41,868 bases of DNA from an uncultured Caryophanales bacterium (GCA_946539445.1 CAMNHK010000013.1:1-41868), one strand, 5' to 3'. Positions 1 through 8,937 are shown, counted from the first letter of the stretch. Notes: generated by a model from the letters alone, not told the origin. A program made the numbers and translations.

Positions 1-54
1 ACAGTTGGAGTAATAGGCGCTACTTCTACAGTTGGAGTAATAGGAGCTACTTCC
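1..54. repeat. 27-bp tandem repeat in the ATPase tail
   Basis: Two copies of a 27-bp unit (1-27 and 28-54) differ at two positions and encode the peptide repeat V-E-V-A-P-I-T-P-T on the minus strand. The array may continue outside the window. In-frame units of nine codons can expand or contract without breaking the gene. Confidence 0.85.
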
Positions 55-1772
55 GTAACTGGTGCAGATACTACATTACTATTTGGATCCGCTGTTCCAA
101 TTTGTACAGGATCTACCAAAGCTGGAGTAACTGGCAACATACCAGGTCCATAATTAACACCACTAGCATTTAAAACTGGTTCTGGAGTAACAAATTGTTG
201 CATAACTCCTGGTACTTGTCCTTCCACAATAGCACTTTGTGCAGTTGGAATGGTAGCGGCTACAGCACCACCAATATCCATAGTTGGAATAGCCATAACA
301 GGAGTAGGTTCAGGTTGGGCAACCGCCACAGCATCTCCTACCTCAGCATTGGTATTATCTACAAAATCATTGACGGTGAAAGACATTGGAATAGCAGAAT
401 TAGAAATATCATTTTCATCTTTTTGAATAGCAGACGTATCTAATAAATCATCGCTTTCTTCCACGGTATTATCAACTGGGATAGTCTCCATAATTTCGGT
501 AGCTATCTCGTTTTCATAATTATCATCGTCTTCATTTTCAATTTCAATATTACGATATACTTCTTCAAAAGAAGTTTTTCCTTCTAAACATTTAATCAAG
601 GCATCTTGTAACATGGTAATTGTATTACCAGAATATACCATTTTAGCTAAATCTTTTTTCTCTAATTTTTCATTACTGATTGCGGAACGAATATTATCAT
701 CAAGTTCCAACACTTCATGGAATGCAATACGTCCATGATATCCACGACGACAATGTTCACAACCTTTTGGATTGGCTTCCCAAACAGTTGCGACATCCAT
801 ATTCATAAACTTTTTAAATACTTTTTTCTCATATTTAGTAGTTTCTCTTTGGTAACGACAATCAGGACATAACATTTTCGCAAGTCTCTGAGAGATGATT
901 CCTGTAAGAGAAGTCGCTAATAAATAACGTTCAACTTCCATATCCAATAAACGTTCCACGGTAGCTAAAGCATTGTTGGTGTGGATGGTAGACAAAACTA
1001 AGTGTCCTGTAATAGAAGCACGAACAGCGATTTGTGCCGTTTCAGAGTCACGAATTTCTCCGATAAGAATAATATTAGGGTCTTGACGTAAAATAGAACG
1101 TAAAGCTGCAGCAAATGTCATTCCAATTTCCGCATTAACTTGAACTTGATTGATTCCCTCAATGTTCATTTCGATTGGGTCTTCAACCGTAATAATATTG
1201 GTTTCTGGTTTATTCAATCCTTGCAAAATAGAATAAGTAGTAGTGGATTTACCAGATCCAGTAGCTCCAGTAGTCAAAATAATACCATTAGGTAGTTCCA
1301 TCATACGTTTGATTTTTTCCAAATTCTTAGGATGGAATCCTAAAGTATCGATACCTTCAAGACTTCGAGAATAATCCAAAATACGGATAACGACTTTTTC
1401 TCCTTCATTTAATGGCAAAGAAGAAACACGCATATCCAAGTATTGATCTCCAAACGTTCCTTTGATGGCACCATCTTGAGGAAGTCTTGATTCAGTAATA
1501 TTCATATTAGCCAACAACTTCAAACGAGTTGTTAAATTCTTTTCATAAGCTAACGGTACAAAAGTATAGTCCTGACAATCTCCGTCGATACGGAAACGAA
1601 CCATCATTCCGTCTTCTCTAGGATCGAAATGAATATCAGAAGCACCATACTTAGATGCTGCTATAATAATATAATCGGCTATCTGAGTTACGGGAGTCTT
1701 CGTAAAATCGAAGGACACCATGAAACTTTCGGTACCTTTTTGCACACGCTTGACATCAAATTGGACCATCAT
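1..1772 (-). CDS. GspE/PilB/ComGA-like type IV pilus assembly ATPase, C-terminus cut by window edge
   Basis: Open frame from ATG at 1772 (preceded by AAAGGGG) running off position 1, at least 590 residues. It is the secretion ATPase that powers pilin polymerisation at the inner face of the membrane. The N-terminal MshEN-type domain is missing and the protein begins directly with the second domain (ASKYGASDIHF), as in Bacillus ComGA. Visible: Walker A GATGSGKST near residue 165, Asp box VEDPIE, Walker B LIGEIRD, His box GHLVLSTIHTN, and a zinc-type tetracysteine pair CPDC...CEHC near residues 300-345. The catalytic part ends near residue 409. After it comes an unusual tail of over 180 residues: first acidic, then Pro/Thr/Val-rich, ending in nine-residue repeats (EVAPITPT-type) at the edge. 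It is divergent from two prepilin genes, which fits a pilus or competence pseudopilus. Whether it drives DNA uptake or secretion cannot be told here. Confidence 0.9.
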   Translation of the reverse strand, partial: MMVQFDVKRVQKGTESFMVSFDFTKTPVTQIADYIIIAASKYGASDIHFDPREDGMMVRFRIDGDCQDYTFVPLAYEKNLTTRLKLLANMNITESRLPQDGAIKGTFGDQYLDMRVSSLPLNEGEKVVIRILDYSRSLEGIDTLGFHPKNLEKIKRMMELPNGIILTTGATGSGKSTTTYSILQGLNKPETNIITVEDPIEMNIEGINQVQVNAEIGMTFAAALRSILRQDPNIILIGEIRDSETAQIAVRASITGHLVLSTIHTNNALATVERLLDMEVERYLLATSLTGIISQRLAKMLCPDCRYQRETTKYEKKVFKKFMNMDVATVWEANPKGCEHCRRGYHGRIAFHEVLELDDNIRSAISNEKLEKKDLAKMVYSGNTITMLQDALIKCLEGKTSFEEVYRNIEIENEDDDNYENEIATEIMETIPVDNTVEESDDLLDTSAIQKDENDISNSAIPMSFTVNDFVDNTNAEVGDAVAVAQPEPTPVMAIPTMDIGGAVAATIPTAQSAIVEGQVPGVMQQFVTPEPVLNASGVNYGPGMLPVTPALVDPVQIGTADPNSNVVSAPVTEVAPITPTVEVAPITPT

Positions 1773-1815
1773 TTCAACCCCTTTGTCTACTTTCTATGGT
1801 ATTTTACTAAATAAT

Positions 1816-1844
1816 ATTATATAATAATTTTAACAGAATAGCAA
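1816..1844 (-). promoter_or_regulatory. Promoter of the pilus ATPase gene
   Basis: On the minus strand: -35 TTGCTA (1839-1844), 17-bp spacer, -10 TATAAT (1816-1821), start expected near 1809. The -35 overlaps the Shine-Dalgarno region of the divergent prepilin gene, and the -10 overlaps a plus-strand TATAAT at 1820-1825. Confidence 0.65.
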
Positions 1845-1861
1845 GGAGGGGAAAAGAGAAA

Positions 1862-2578
1862 ATGTTAAAAAATAATCGTCAAGGATTTGTCCTTGCAGAA
1901 ACCCTAGTAGTTACTGTATTTTTAATGTTAATATTTACAATGATATACACAAATTTTTATCCATTAATTGGAGAATATGAGAAACGAGAAACCTATGATG
2001 ACGTCGATGGAAAGTATGATGTTTTTTGGTTGAAACGAATGATTGAAGACAGTTCCTACCAAATTGGTGTAGAAAAAATTGTTAATCTTGCGGAAAGAGG
2101 ATATGCTCGTTTTGAATGTGATGATGTTTCAGCCGACGATGAAAAAAGAGAAATCTGTAAGAATATGGTAAAAGCCCTACAAGTTGAAGGCTGCAATTCC
2201 AAAGGAAATGAATGTGAAATCTATATAACTCCATATCGAATTGGAAATGGAAACGATAAGTCTGGAGACGTTTGGTTTAAAAAGACCGTGGCTCAAGAAT
2301 CATATAAACGATATGAAGAAGATTGCTTTGCGGGAGATTGCCCAACATTATATAAAAACAAATGCATTGCTAGAGAAGGAACTGGATCAGAACAGTATTG
2401 TGAAAATAAAGGTAATAAAAATGTTTTTAGAAGTGGCTTTAAAGACTATATTTCCAGTCTACCAGATTATAAAATTGAATCTTTAAACTATGCCAAGTAT
2501 CGAGTAATTGCTTGCTTTCATCATGTGAAAGACAACAACAATTATTATTCTTATGCAACGATTGAGGTGAATAAATAA
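1862..2578 (+). CDS. Prepilin-like protein, probably minor pilin/pseudopilin
   Basis: 238 residues. The N-terminus is a class III prepilin signal: short basic leader ending NNRQG, then FVLAE with the conserved Glu at +5, followed by a hydrophobic helix of about 20 residues. A prepilin peptidase would cut after the Gly. The remainder is a soluble domain with many cysteines (about ten between residues 80 and 230), suggesting disulfide bonds outside the cell. A strong AGGAGGGG site precedes the ATG. The stop overlaps the start of the next gene in TAATG, so the two are translationally coupled. The assignment to pilus biogenesis rests on the signal and the neighbouring ATPase; the C-terminal domain is not recognised. 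Confidence 0.8.
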   Translation: MLKNNRQGFVLAETLVVTVFLMLIFTMIYTNFYPLIGEYEKRETYDDVDGKYDVFWLKRMIEDSSYQIGVEKIVNLAERGYARFECDDVSADDEKREICKNMVKALQVEGCNSKGNECEIYITPYRIGNGNDKSGDVWFKKTVAQESYKRYEEDCFAGDCPTLYKNKCIAREGTGSEQYCENKGNKNVFRSGFKDYISSLPDYKIESLNYAKYRVIACFHHVKDNNNYYSYATIEVNK

Positions 2579-4656
2579 TGAAACGATTGAATAATAAAGG
2601 TATGACGATTATCGAAGTTTTGATAAGTTTCGTCTTAATTATGATGATAACGGCATCTATGTATAGTTCTGTATCTTCTTTTAATCAAAAACGTATGATA
2701 GAAGAATATAAAGAACAAATCCTAACGTACAAAAATGTTTTAACCAAAGAAATCCAAGATGATTTTATTAAAATTGGACTGGCTCATGCTAATTATGACC
2801 GAACGATAACAGGAGATATGATTACACATACTCTAAACTGTGATTTAAAAGATGGTACTCAAAGACAATTAATTGTATCGCAACGTCTTGCATACTCTAC
2901 CTACCATATTGCGGGATCTCATACATCGGATGATTATTTTATGATTCAATATGGAAAACCAACGGATTTAATTGAGTATGATATACCAGATTTAGGTTCT
3001 TCCAAAAATGAGTACAATCACGTAGTAAAAGATTTGAGTATCAATAACGTTTTAATCGATATTACGGAAGATAACGTTTTATCCATCTATATTGGCTTTT
3101 ATCATCCAGAGTTAACCACTAGATATGCGATTGAAATCATTGCGCCAATTAACTTTATTTTCTCAGGGGCTGAGTTTATTGATCCAACCAGAGAAATCTA
3201 TTTAATTAGTTATGATTTAAGAGGAGGACAAATTCCTTCTGGATTATCCAATCCGAATATGTATATGTTAAATACACCGACATTTACATTAAGCAATCCA
3301 ACCAAAGCCGCAGCCACGTTCTTAGGTTGGACAGGAAGTAATGGAGGAGTCCCTCAAATGAATGTTTCTGTTCCAACGGGAAGTTCTGGACACAAATCCT
3401 TTACGGCTAATTGGAATGATTTTAAATGTAATATTACCTATGACCCAAATGGTGGAAATTTCAGTAAAAATGCCACAAACACCACCCAAGAATGCGATTA
3501 TGGTTATGGAGATGACGGTGCTTGTACCCTTCGTTCGGCAACTTCCAATGGATTTTATAAAGCAACCAGAGAAGGCTATGAAATATGTGCTTCTCATCCT
3601 TGGGTAGCCGGAGGTAGTGCCTATGCCGCAACCGCTTATCCAACTGCTTCTATCTGTCCTGGTATTTTATCTGGATCTCAAAATGTTACATTAAGAGCAA
3701 ACTGGGCACAAAAATTTAATATAACGTACAATTACGATGGGGCAGCAGATGTCAAAAACCCATCATCTTATAATACTTGCAGTAGTCCTATTACTTTAAA
3801 AAATCCGAAAAAAGAAGGATTTGAATTCGTGGGATGGGTTGGTTCAAATGGAACTACTCCACAAAAGAATGTAGTGATTCCAACTGGTACAACAGGAAAT
3901 CTATCCTATAGAGCGGTATGGACAGAAAAAACAGTTACCGTAACGGTATACGCAGCATCCAACGATCGTATAACATTTACCGGACCAGTAACGGGTATGA
4001 TTCAAGCTTCAACCACTGGAACAGCAGTTGTTAACTTACCACTCGGATATTATACGTTCACATCTAGTATTGCCAAAAAAACCGATTTAAATACAGCTTA
4101 TACAAAGAATTTCCAAGTAAAAGAAGAAGCTCAAGTATTACTATTCTTCCCAGCTGGAGCGATTTATTGGTATGGAAATGGAGCTGTATCAGGCAGTTAC
4201 TTATATGATAAAATGGGTGGAATTGAATATGAGTATTTAGATGACGATGGCGTAAAAACAGGAAGTATCAGTGAAATTAAAAAGGAAAAGGAATGGATCC
4301 AAGTAAATCCAAATGATATTCGAGCTACCATGACAACGGAAAATAAAAACTATTATTCTCAAATTACCACGAAAAAGAGTTTTACTAGAGAAGAATATAA
4401 TCACTTACGTTGCCATGTCAGTGCTACGGAAAACTGGACCAATACAACCGATGATACCTTTATGAAGTCATCCCTATATATTACAGGATCTTCTCTTAAG
4501 AAAGAAGCCTTTGGAAAAGGAAAAGATCAATACTACAATATTGATATCACGGATTCTTCTCCTACCGCTAAATTAAAATTTAGAATTAAATCAGAAGCCA
4601 ACGGATCCGATACAGTAGAAACAGTCATCCATGCTATCTGGTTAGTAAAAGAATAA
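2578..4656 (+). CDS. Large prepilin-like protein with InlB-type (Listeria-Bacteroides) repeats
   Basis: 692 residues, far longer than a normal pilin. The N-terminus is a prepilin signal (LNNKG then MTIIEVLISF, Glu at +5) plus hydrophobic helix. After a pilin-like region of about 200 residues come three InlB B-repeat-like units near residues 210-279, 283-377 and 380-449, each with Y-D-x-x-G-G or similar at the start and (A/V)-x-W at the end. Repeats one and three share GSNG...P.GT/SSG. The middle unit is cysteine-rich. A further 240 residues follow without a recognised domain. This looks like a pilus-tip or pseudopilus adhesin, in which the pilin part serves as anchor; that role is inference. 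It is cotranscribed with the preceding prepilin and followed by a terminator. Confidence 0.8.
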   Translation: MKRLNNKGMTIIEVLISFVLIMMITASMYSSVSSFNQKRMIEEYKEQILTYKNVLTKEIQDDFIKIGLAHANYDRTITGDMITHTLNCDLKDGTQRQLIVSQRLAYSTYHIAGSHTSDDYFMIQYGKPTDLIEYDIPDLGSSKNEYNHVVKDLSINNVLIDITEDNVLSIYIGFYHPELTTRYAIEIIAPINFIFSGAEFIDPTREIYLISYDLRGGQIPSGLSNPNMYMLNTPTFTLSNPTKAAATFLGWTGSNGGVPQMNVSVPTGSSGHKSFTANWNDFKCNITYDPNGGNFSKNATNTTQECDYGYGDDGACTLRSATSNGFYKATREGYEICASHPWVAGGSAYAATAYPTASICPGILSGSQNVTLRANWAQKFNITYNYDGAADVKNPSSYNTCSSPITLKNPKKEGFEFVGWVGSNGTTPQKNVVIPTGTTGNLSYRAVWTEKTVTVTVYAASNDRITFTGPVTGMIQASTTGTAVVNLPLGYYTFTSSIAKKTDLNTAYTKNFQVKEEAQVLLFFPAGAIYWYGNGAVSGSYLYDKMGGIEYEYLDDDGVKTGSISEIKKEKEWIQVNPNDIRATMTTENKNYYSQITTKKSFTREEYNHLRCHVSATENWTNTTDDTFMKSSLYITGSSLKKEAFGKGKDQYYNIDITDSSPTAKLKFRIKSEANGSDTVETVIHAIWLVKE

Positions 4657-4680
4657 AAGTGAGAAATCACTTTTTTTCTT
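4655..4680. terminator. Bidirectional terminator between convergent genes
   Basis: Perfect 8-bp stem AAAAGTGA / TCACTTTT with a GAAA tetraloop (4655-4674) and T-runs on both sides. It lies between the + strand pilin gene and the - strand YlbJ-like gene. Confidence 0.85.
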
Positions 4681-4681
4681 T

Positions 4682-5560
4682 TTAGAAAAACCAAAAGAAC
4701 AAGAAAAAAATCATAGAAAAAGCAAATCCCAAAATTCTACCTTTCAAAAAAGAAAAATAAGAAAAAGGACTATTTTGAAGAATACTTCCTACTTGCATAT
4801 GAATGGATATTCCTCCGAAACTAAGAAAAAAAAGTAGAGTAAAAGAACGCCAAAATAAACTAGAAATCAAAGTAGTAGAAAATACACCATTCGTTAAATC
4901 AAACAGCCCATTCCAATACACGTAGAGAAAAGAGTTCATCGAAAAATAATGAGTTCCTAAAAAACCAATAACAAAGAAGAAAAGAGAAATACCATAAATA
5001 AGAATCATCGTGTGAATTGCATCTTCAATAGAGGTTTGTAAAGCTTGATAAAAGGGTTTGGAGGAAGAGGAAATAGAACATTCTCCTTTTTTCGAATAAA
5101 GAAAAAACAACACAAGATTACTAAAGAAAATCGCAAAAAAAATTTTCCAACAAATGTTTTTCTCTACCACTTGCGAAACAGAGCCAAATAAGAATAAAAG
5201 ATTGGGAAAAAAAGAAGAATAGAGGAGAGCATTTCCTTCTTCTTTTCCTAAAGATTGTTTTTCCCATAAAGAAACAATGGTCTTGGCCCCAGCCGGTACA
5301 CCACTGAAAAGACTAACTAGAAAAACATAGAAACGAGTAGAATTCTTAGGAAATAATCTTTGAATAAAATCTAGCATACCATATTCTAATAATAAACGAG
5401 AGAGTAAAAACAAAAGAAAACTAACGGGAAAAAATTTTGTTAAAAACAAAATAGAATAGCGAACGGATTCGGAAAGTAGAAGAGAAGCATTTCCAAGAAT
5501 TCCCAAAAATAGGAACCATAAACTGACAAGTATAAGTATTCTTTGATAACTTTTTTTCAT
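4682..5560 (-). CDS. YlbJ-like integral membrane protein (nucleoside-recognition/Gate fold)
   Basis: 292 residues, almost wholly hydrophobic with about eight membrane segments. Two stretches resemble Bacillus YlbJ: a loop with GVPAGAKTIVSLWE...EGNALLYSSFFPN near residues 90-115, and FGGISIHMQV near residue 250. In Bacillus, YlbJ is a sporulation membrane protein and its gene is near ylbL. Here the divergent neighbour is a YlbL-like protease, which supports the assignment. Start chosen at ATG 5560 with AAAGG upstream. What it moves or senses in a lineage that may not form spores is unknown. Confidence 0.6.
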   Translation of the reverse strand: MKKSYQRILILVSLWFLFLGILGNASLLLSESVRYSILFLTKFFPVSFLLFLLSRLLLEYGMLDFIQRLFPKNSTRFYVFLVSLFSGVPAGAKTIVSLWEKQSLGKEEGNALLYSSFFPNLLFLFGSVSQVVEKNICWKIFFAIFFSNLVLFFLYSKKGECSISSSSKPFYQALQTSIEDAIHTMILIYGISLFFFVIGFLGTHYFSMNSFLYVYWNGLFDLTNGVFSTTLISSLFWRSFTLLFFLSFGGISIHMQVGSILQNSPFSYFSFLKGRILGFAFSMIFFLFFWFF

Positions 5561-5576
5561 ATTTTTTCCTTTTGTT

Positions 5577-5585
5577 TGTTATAAT
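5577..5585 (+). promoter_or_regulatory. Extended -10 promoter of the YlbL-like gene
   Basis: TGTTATAAT with no clear -35. It shows that the in-frame TTG at 5572 lies upstream of transcription, so translation must begin at ATG 5602, which has AGGTGAT in front of it. Confidence 0.6.
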
Positions 5586-5601
5586 GATTCTAGGTGATAG
5601 A

Positions 5602-6618
5602 ATGTTTAAAAAAATCTTAAATGCCATCCTAGAATTTATAAAAGAAGAGTATAAATTTTTGATTTTTGCAATCCTTTTATACAGTATATTACAGTTTCCT
5701 CTAAATTATTATATTATTGTAGGAGGAGGAACCAGTGATGTTTCAAGCCGTATTTCAGTAGAAAACAAATATTCAAGTAAAGGTAGCTTCAATATCAGTT
5801 ATGTAACCGAATTAGAAGGAACTATCTTTACCTATGCTCTTAGTTATGTAATACCAACCTGGGATCGAGAAGATGCTAATTTATATAAATATGATGAGCA
5901 GGAAAGTCTAGAAGACATTCAATTTCGAAGTGATCTAGACCTTCGTAGTGCAAATTCAACCGCCACCTATTGGGCATATACACTAGCTGGAAAAGAAATA
6001 AAAACAACTTCTTCCCAAATATTTGTAATTGCGAAATTTGAAGACTTTGATTCTCCTTTAAAAATAGGGGATGAAATACTATCTATCGATGGTCATTCCT
6101 ATGAAACAATCTCAGAGTATAGAGAATATTTATATACCAAAAAAGCCGGAGAAACAGTTTCAATTGATGTGAATCGAAAGAAAGCAAAGAAAACACTAAA
6201 GGCGACTCTTTATGATTATGAAGATCGTGTAATACTAGGAGTTGGTCTCCAAGGAGTAAAAGATTATGAAACAAGTCCTACTCTAGAAATAAAATTTAGA
6301 GGTAGTGAATCAGGACCATCGGGAGGTTTAATATCTACCCTAGAGATATACAATCAATTAACCAAAAAAGACATAACACAAGGGAAAAAGATTGCCGGAA
6401 CCGGAACCATAGAAGAAGATGGAACCATTGGATCAATTGGTGGAGTAACATATAAATTACTAGGAGCTGAAAAATCGAAAACAGAGATATTTTTAGTACC
6501 AAGTGGACAAAATTATGAAGATGCATTACAATATAAGAAGAGTAAGAAATTAAAAATAAAGTTAATAGAAGTGAAAACCATTCAAGATGCAATTGAAAAA
6601 CTGGAGAAATTAAAATGA
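5602..6618 (+). CDS. YlbL/SepM-like membrane-anchored PDZ-Lon (S16) serine protease
   Basis: 338 residues from ATG 5602. One N-terminal membrane helix (about residues 15-38) puts the rest outside the cell. A PDZ domain lies near residues 150-225 (IGDEILSIDGHSY). The C-terminal Lon proteolytic domain shows the catalytic Ser in GSESGPSGGL near residue 240 and the catalytic Lys in GGVTYKLLGAEKSKT near residue 290. Relatives cut cell-surface peptides or help in DNA-damage and division control (YlbL, SepM). Its last bases overlap the next gene by ATGA, giving a coupled trio with the nucleotidase and the membrane protein after it. Confidence 0.85.
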   Translation: MFKKILNAILEFIKEEYKFLIFAILLYSILQFPLNYYIIVGGGTSDVSSRISVENKYSSKGSFNISYVTELEGTIFTYALSYVIPTWDREDANLYKYDEQESLEDIQFRSDLDLRSANSTATYWAYTLAGKEIKTTSSQIFVIAKFEDFDSPLKIGDEILSIDGHSYETISEYREYLYTKKAGETVSIDVNRKKAKKTLKATLYDYEDRVILGVGLQGVKDYETSPTLEIKFRGSESGPSGGLISTLEIYNQLTKKDITQGKKIAGTGTIEEDGTIGSIGGVTYKLLGAEKSKTEIFLVPSGQNYEDALQYKKSKKLKIKLIEVKTIQDAIEKLEKLK

Positions 6619-7163
6619 GAATAGGGATAGATTTAGATGATACTCTTTGTAACACTAGTGAAACCGTCCAAAAATATCTGAAAATATATGCTTCTACTAC
6701 CAATTTTTCAAAATTAGATATTATGAATGAGAAAGATTTAACCAAAGAATTTTTTAACTCTTGTTTAGAAAAAATATATAATGAGGTAGAACTAAAACCG
6801 TATGCCAAAGAAGTCATTCAAAGGTTAAGAGAAAAAAGACATACATTTTATGCCATTACAGCTCGTAGTAATACGTTTGTTCCTTCTATTAAAAATGTAG
6901 AAGAAATAACCCAAAAATGGTTAGAAAAACAAAATATAAAAGTAGAAAAAATCATAACGGCATCCTATGGTGAAAAGAAAGCAGAAGTATGTCAAGAATA
7001 TCAAATTGATATAATGGTAGATGATGATCCTTATAACATAAAAGCAATGCATGCATTCAAAGTAAATTGTATTTTGTATGATGATAAAGAACGCTTTACT
7101 TCCAGAGAAAACTATGCAACCAACTGGTTAGAAGTAGAAAAGATAATAGAAAGGAATTCGTAA
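6615..7163 (+). CDS. HAD-superfamily 5'-nucleotidase-like phosphatase (NT5C type)
   Basis: 182 residues. HAD motif I is the very N-terminus, IGIDLDDTLC, with both Asp. Motif II is the Thr in FYAITARS near residue 78, and the DDDP near residue 138 is motif IV. The family removes phosphate from (deoxy)nucleotides, or from other small phosphate esters. It overlaps the protease gene by four bases (ATGA) and is followed one base later by the next gene, so the three are one operon. The substrate is not shown by the sequence. Confidence 0.75.
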   Translation: MRIGIDLDDTLCNTSETVQKYLKIYASTTNFSKLDIMNEKDLTKEFFNSCLEKIYNEVELKPYAKEVIQRLREKRHTFYAITARSNTFVPSIKNVEEITQKWLEKQNIKVEKIITASYGEKKAEVCQEYQIDIMVDDDPYNIKAMHAFKVNCILYDDKERFTSRENYATNWLEVEKIIERNS

Positions 7164-7164
7164 A

Positions 7165-7938
7165 ATGAAAAGAATAGGATTATGGATTATGATCGGGATG
7201 TGTATCTTAATAGGATCGACTCCCAAAGTAAAAGCCGCTCATTATGAAGTGCGAGAACTAATACCAATCGAGGTAGAAACAACCGTAGTAACTTCTGTCT
7301 TTAGTTACAAAAATTTAATGTATTTTGATGGTAAAGTACAATTTGCGGGAATTAAAAATCTTACCCATGAGACTCATCCGGTAACCATAAGTATTGGATT
7401 ATTCAACAAAGATAAAAAAAATATTGGGACGATTAATTTCTGTTCGGCTGACACTCTAGATGGAAAAGAAGAAAGAGCATATGTCATTCGGGTAGGAGAA
7501 GAATATTTAGGAACAACCAGTACCATTGCTGATATCAAATATATTTCTATTTTAGGAGATAATGACAAATGTCGTACGAGTGGTAGTACGGAAAATCTAG
7601 GTCAAACAGTCGAAGAAATTGGAATGGCTAAGAACGGACAATTAGATACCAAAGCTAGTTTACTTGTAAATGTAATGATTGTCTTAGGAGTAATAGTAGT
7701 GGGTATCTTCCTATATTCTGCTTTATTTACGAAATCTTATCAAAATATGGATGGCAATCAAGTTCGCAAAGGATACAATAAAATCAACAAAAAAATGAGA
7801 GAAAGAAGAGAAGCTATTTTAAGAAATACACCACCTCCAGCTCCGCAACCAATAACCGATAAACCAGAAGAAATTATTCAACAAGAAGAACAAGCAAAAA
7901 TGGGGCAAGAAACGGATTTACACAACTTGTACAAATAG
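7165..7938 (+). CDS. Type I membrane protein of unknown function
   Basis: 257 residues; no family recognised. Visible: signal peptide (MKRIGLWIMIGMCILIGS...VKA, cut near residue 25), an extracytoplasmic domain to about residue 165 that looks all-beta with two cysteines, one membrane helix near residues 168-190 (ASLLVNVMIVLGVIVVGIF), then a basic cytoplasmic tail of about 65 residues with a Pro-rich piece and an acidic end. Third gene of the ylbL-like operon. A role as surface partner or substrate of the protease is possible but unproven. Confidence 0.6.
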   Translation: MKRIGLWIMIGMCILIGSTPKVKAAHYEVRELIPIEVETTVVTSVFSYKNLMYFDGKVQFAGIKNLTHETHPVTISIGLFNKDKKNIGTINFCSADTLDGKEERAYVIRVGEEYLGTTSTIADIKYISILGDNDKCRTSGSTENLGQTVEEIGMAKNGQLDTKASLLVNVMIVLGVIVVGIFLYSALFTKSYQNMDGNQVRKGYNKINKKMRERREAILRNTPPPAPQPITDKPEEIIQQEEQAKMGQETDLHNLYK

Positions 7939-7941
7939 ATA

Positions 7942-7973
7942 AAAAAAGAGGAAATAGTATCCCCTTTTTTCTT
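7942..7973 (+). terminator. Terminator of the ylbL-like operon
   Basis: Arms AAAAAAG-A-GG and CC-C-CTTTTTT around a 9-nt loop, with one mismatch, then T-rich sequence. Confidence 0.7.
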
Positions 7974-7981
7974 TGGAAACA

Positions 7982-7990
7982 TGATACAAT
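7982..7990 (+). promoter_or_regulatory. Extended -10 promoter of the YitT-like gene
   Basis: TGATACAAT 23 bases before the ATG at 8014, directly after the preceding terminator. Confidence 0.5.
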
Positions 7991-8013
7991 GATACTAGAA
8001 AGATGGTGAAAAA

Positions 8014-8877
8014 ATGACTAAAATTAAAAATCCAACGATTCGTACCATTTTAAATATATTAGGCTTAACCGTAGGTAGCTTATTGGCTGCTATAGCCTTA
8101 GAATTATTCTTAATTCCTAATACAATTTTAGATGGAGGAGTTACTGGAATATCTATAATACTCTATAAAATCTTTCATATTCCACTAGGATTATTAGTCA
8201 TATTATTAAATATCCCTTTTGTTTTTATTGGATATGAGAATCTAGGAAAAAGATTCCTTGTCAGAACCGTTTATTCTATGGTTATGTTCTCTATTTTTTT
8301 ATCATTCTTTGAATTGTTAGAACCATTCACAGAAGAAATATTACTCGCAACCGTATTTGGAGGAGCCCTTTTAGGAATCGGGGTAGGAATTGTCATTCGC
8401 TTTGGTGGATGTGTAGATGGAACGGAAAGTGTAGCCATTGTCATTAGCAAAAAAACCAATCTTAGTGTAGGAGAAGTTGTCTTACTATTTAACTTAATTA
8501 TTTATACAGTAGCTGGTTTTATATTTGGTTTTGATCGAGCTATGTATTCCTTACTAACGTATGTAATTACCTTTAAAGTAATTGACTTTGTATCCGAAGG
8601 TTTGGAGCAAGCCAAAGCTGCTATGATTATCACAGAAAAAGGAACCTCCCTATCAAAAGAAATATACAATCGTCTAGGAAGAACCACCACAACTTTAAGA
8701 GGAAAAGGATTAATCAGTGGAGAAAAAGAAGTTCTCTATTGTGTCCTAACGAGAATTGAATTATTTGAATTAAGACATATCGTAGAAGAAATGGATGAAA
8801 GTGCTTTTATTACGATATTAGATGTATCTGATATCATTGGAACTCATATTAAATCCAATCATCGATTCAAAAAATAA
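8014..8877 (+). CDS. YitT-family membrane protein (DUF161 + DUF2179)
   Basis: 287 residues. Five to six membrane helices fill residues 10-205, including the family-typical LFLIPNTILDGGVTGIS and FGGCVDGTES. A soluble C-terminal DUF2179 domain (about 205-280) begins MIITEKGTSLSKEI and ends near ITILDVSDIIGTHIK. YitT proteins are widespread in Firmicutes, with a transport or signalling role that is poorly defined. It stands alone, with its own promoter and terminator. Confidence 0.85.
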   Translation: MTKIKNPTIRTILNILGLTVGSLLAAIALELFLIPNTILDGGVTGISIILYKIFHIPLGLLVILLNIPFVFIGYENLGKRFLVRTVYSMVMFSIFLSFFELLEPFTEEILLATVFGGALLGIGVGIVIRFGGCVDGTESVAIVISKKTNLSVGEVVLLFNLIIYTVAGFIFGFDRAMYSLLTYVITFKVIDFVSEGLEQAKAAMIITEKGTSLSKEIYNRLGRTTTTLRGKGLISGEKEVLYCVLTRIELFELRHIVEEMDESAFITILDVSDIIGTHIKSNHRFKK

Positions 8878-8896
8878 GAGACTATTGTCTCTTTTT
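8876..8896 (+). terminator. Terminator of the YitT-like gene
   Basis: 7-bp stem AAGAGAC / GTCTCTT, loop TATT, then TTTTT. The stop codon is inside the 5' arm. Confidence 0.85.
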
Positions 8897-8937
8897 TAGG
8901 GAAGATTCCTCTTTTTAACATTTTTTTAATAAGATAG

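Noticed and set aside
1-54. CRISPR-like short repeat array
   Set aside because: Units are adjacent without spacers, 27 bp, in frame within a gene; a coding tandem repeat.
195-443. 82-codon + strand frame inside the pilus ATPase tail
   Set aside because: Shadow of the minus-strand coding region; no ribosome site and low-complexity His/Ser/Asn composition.
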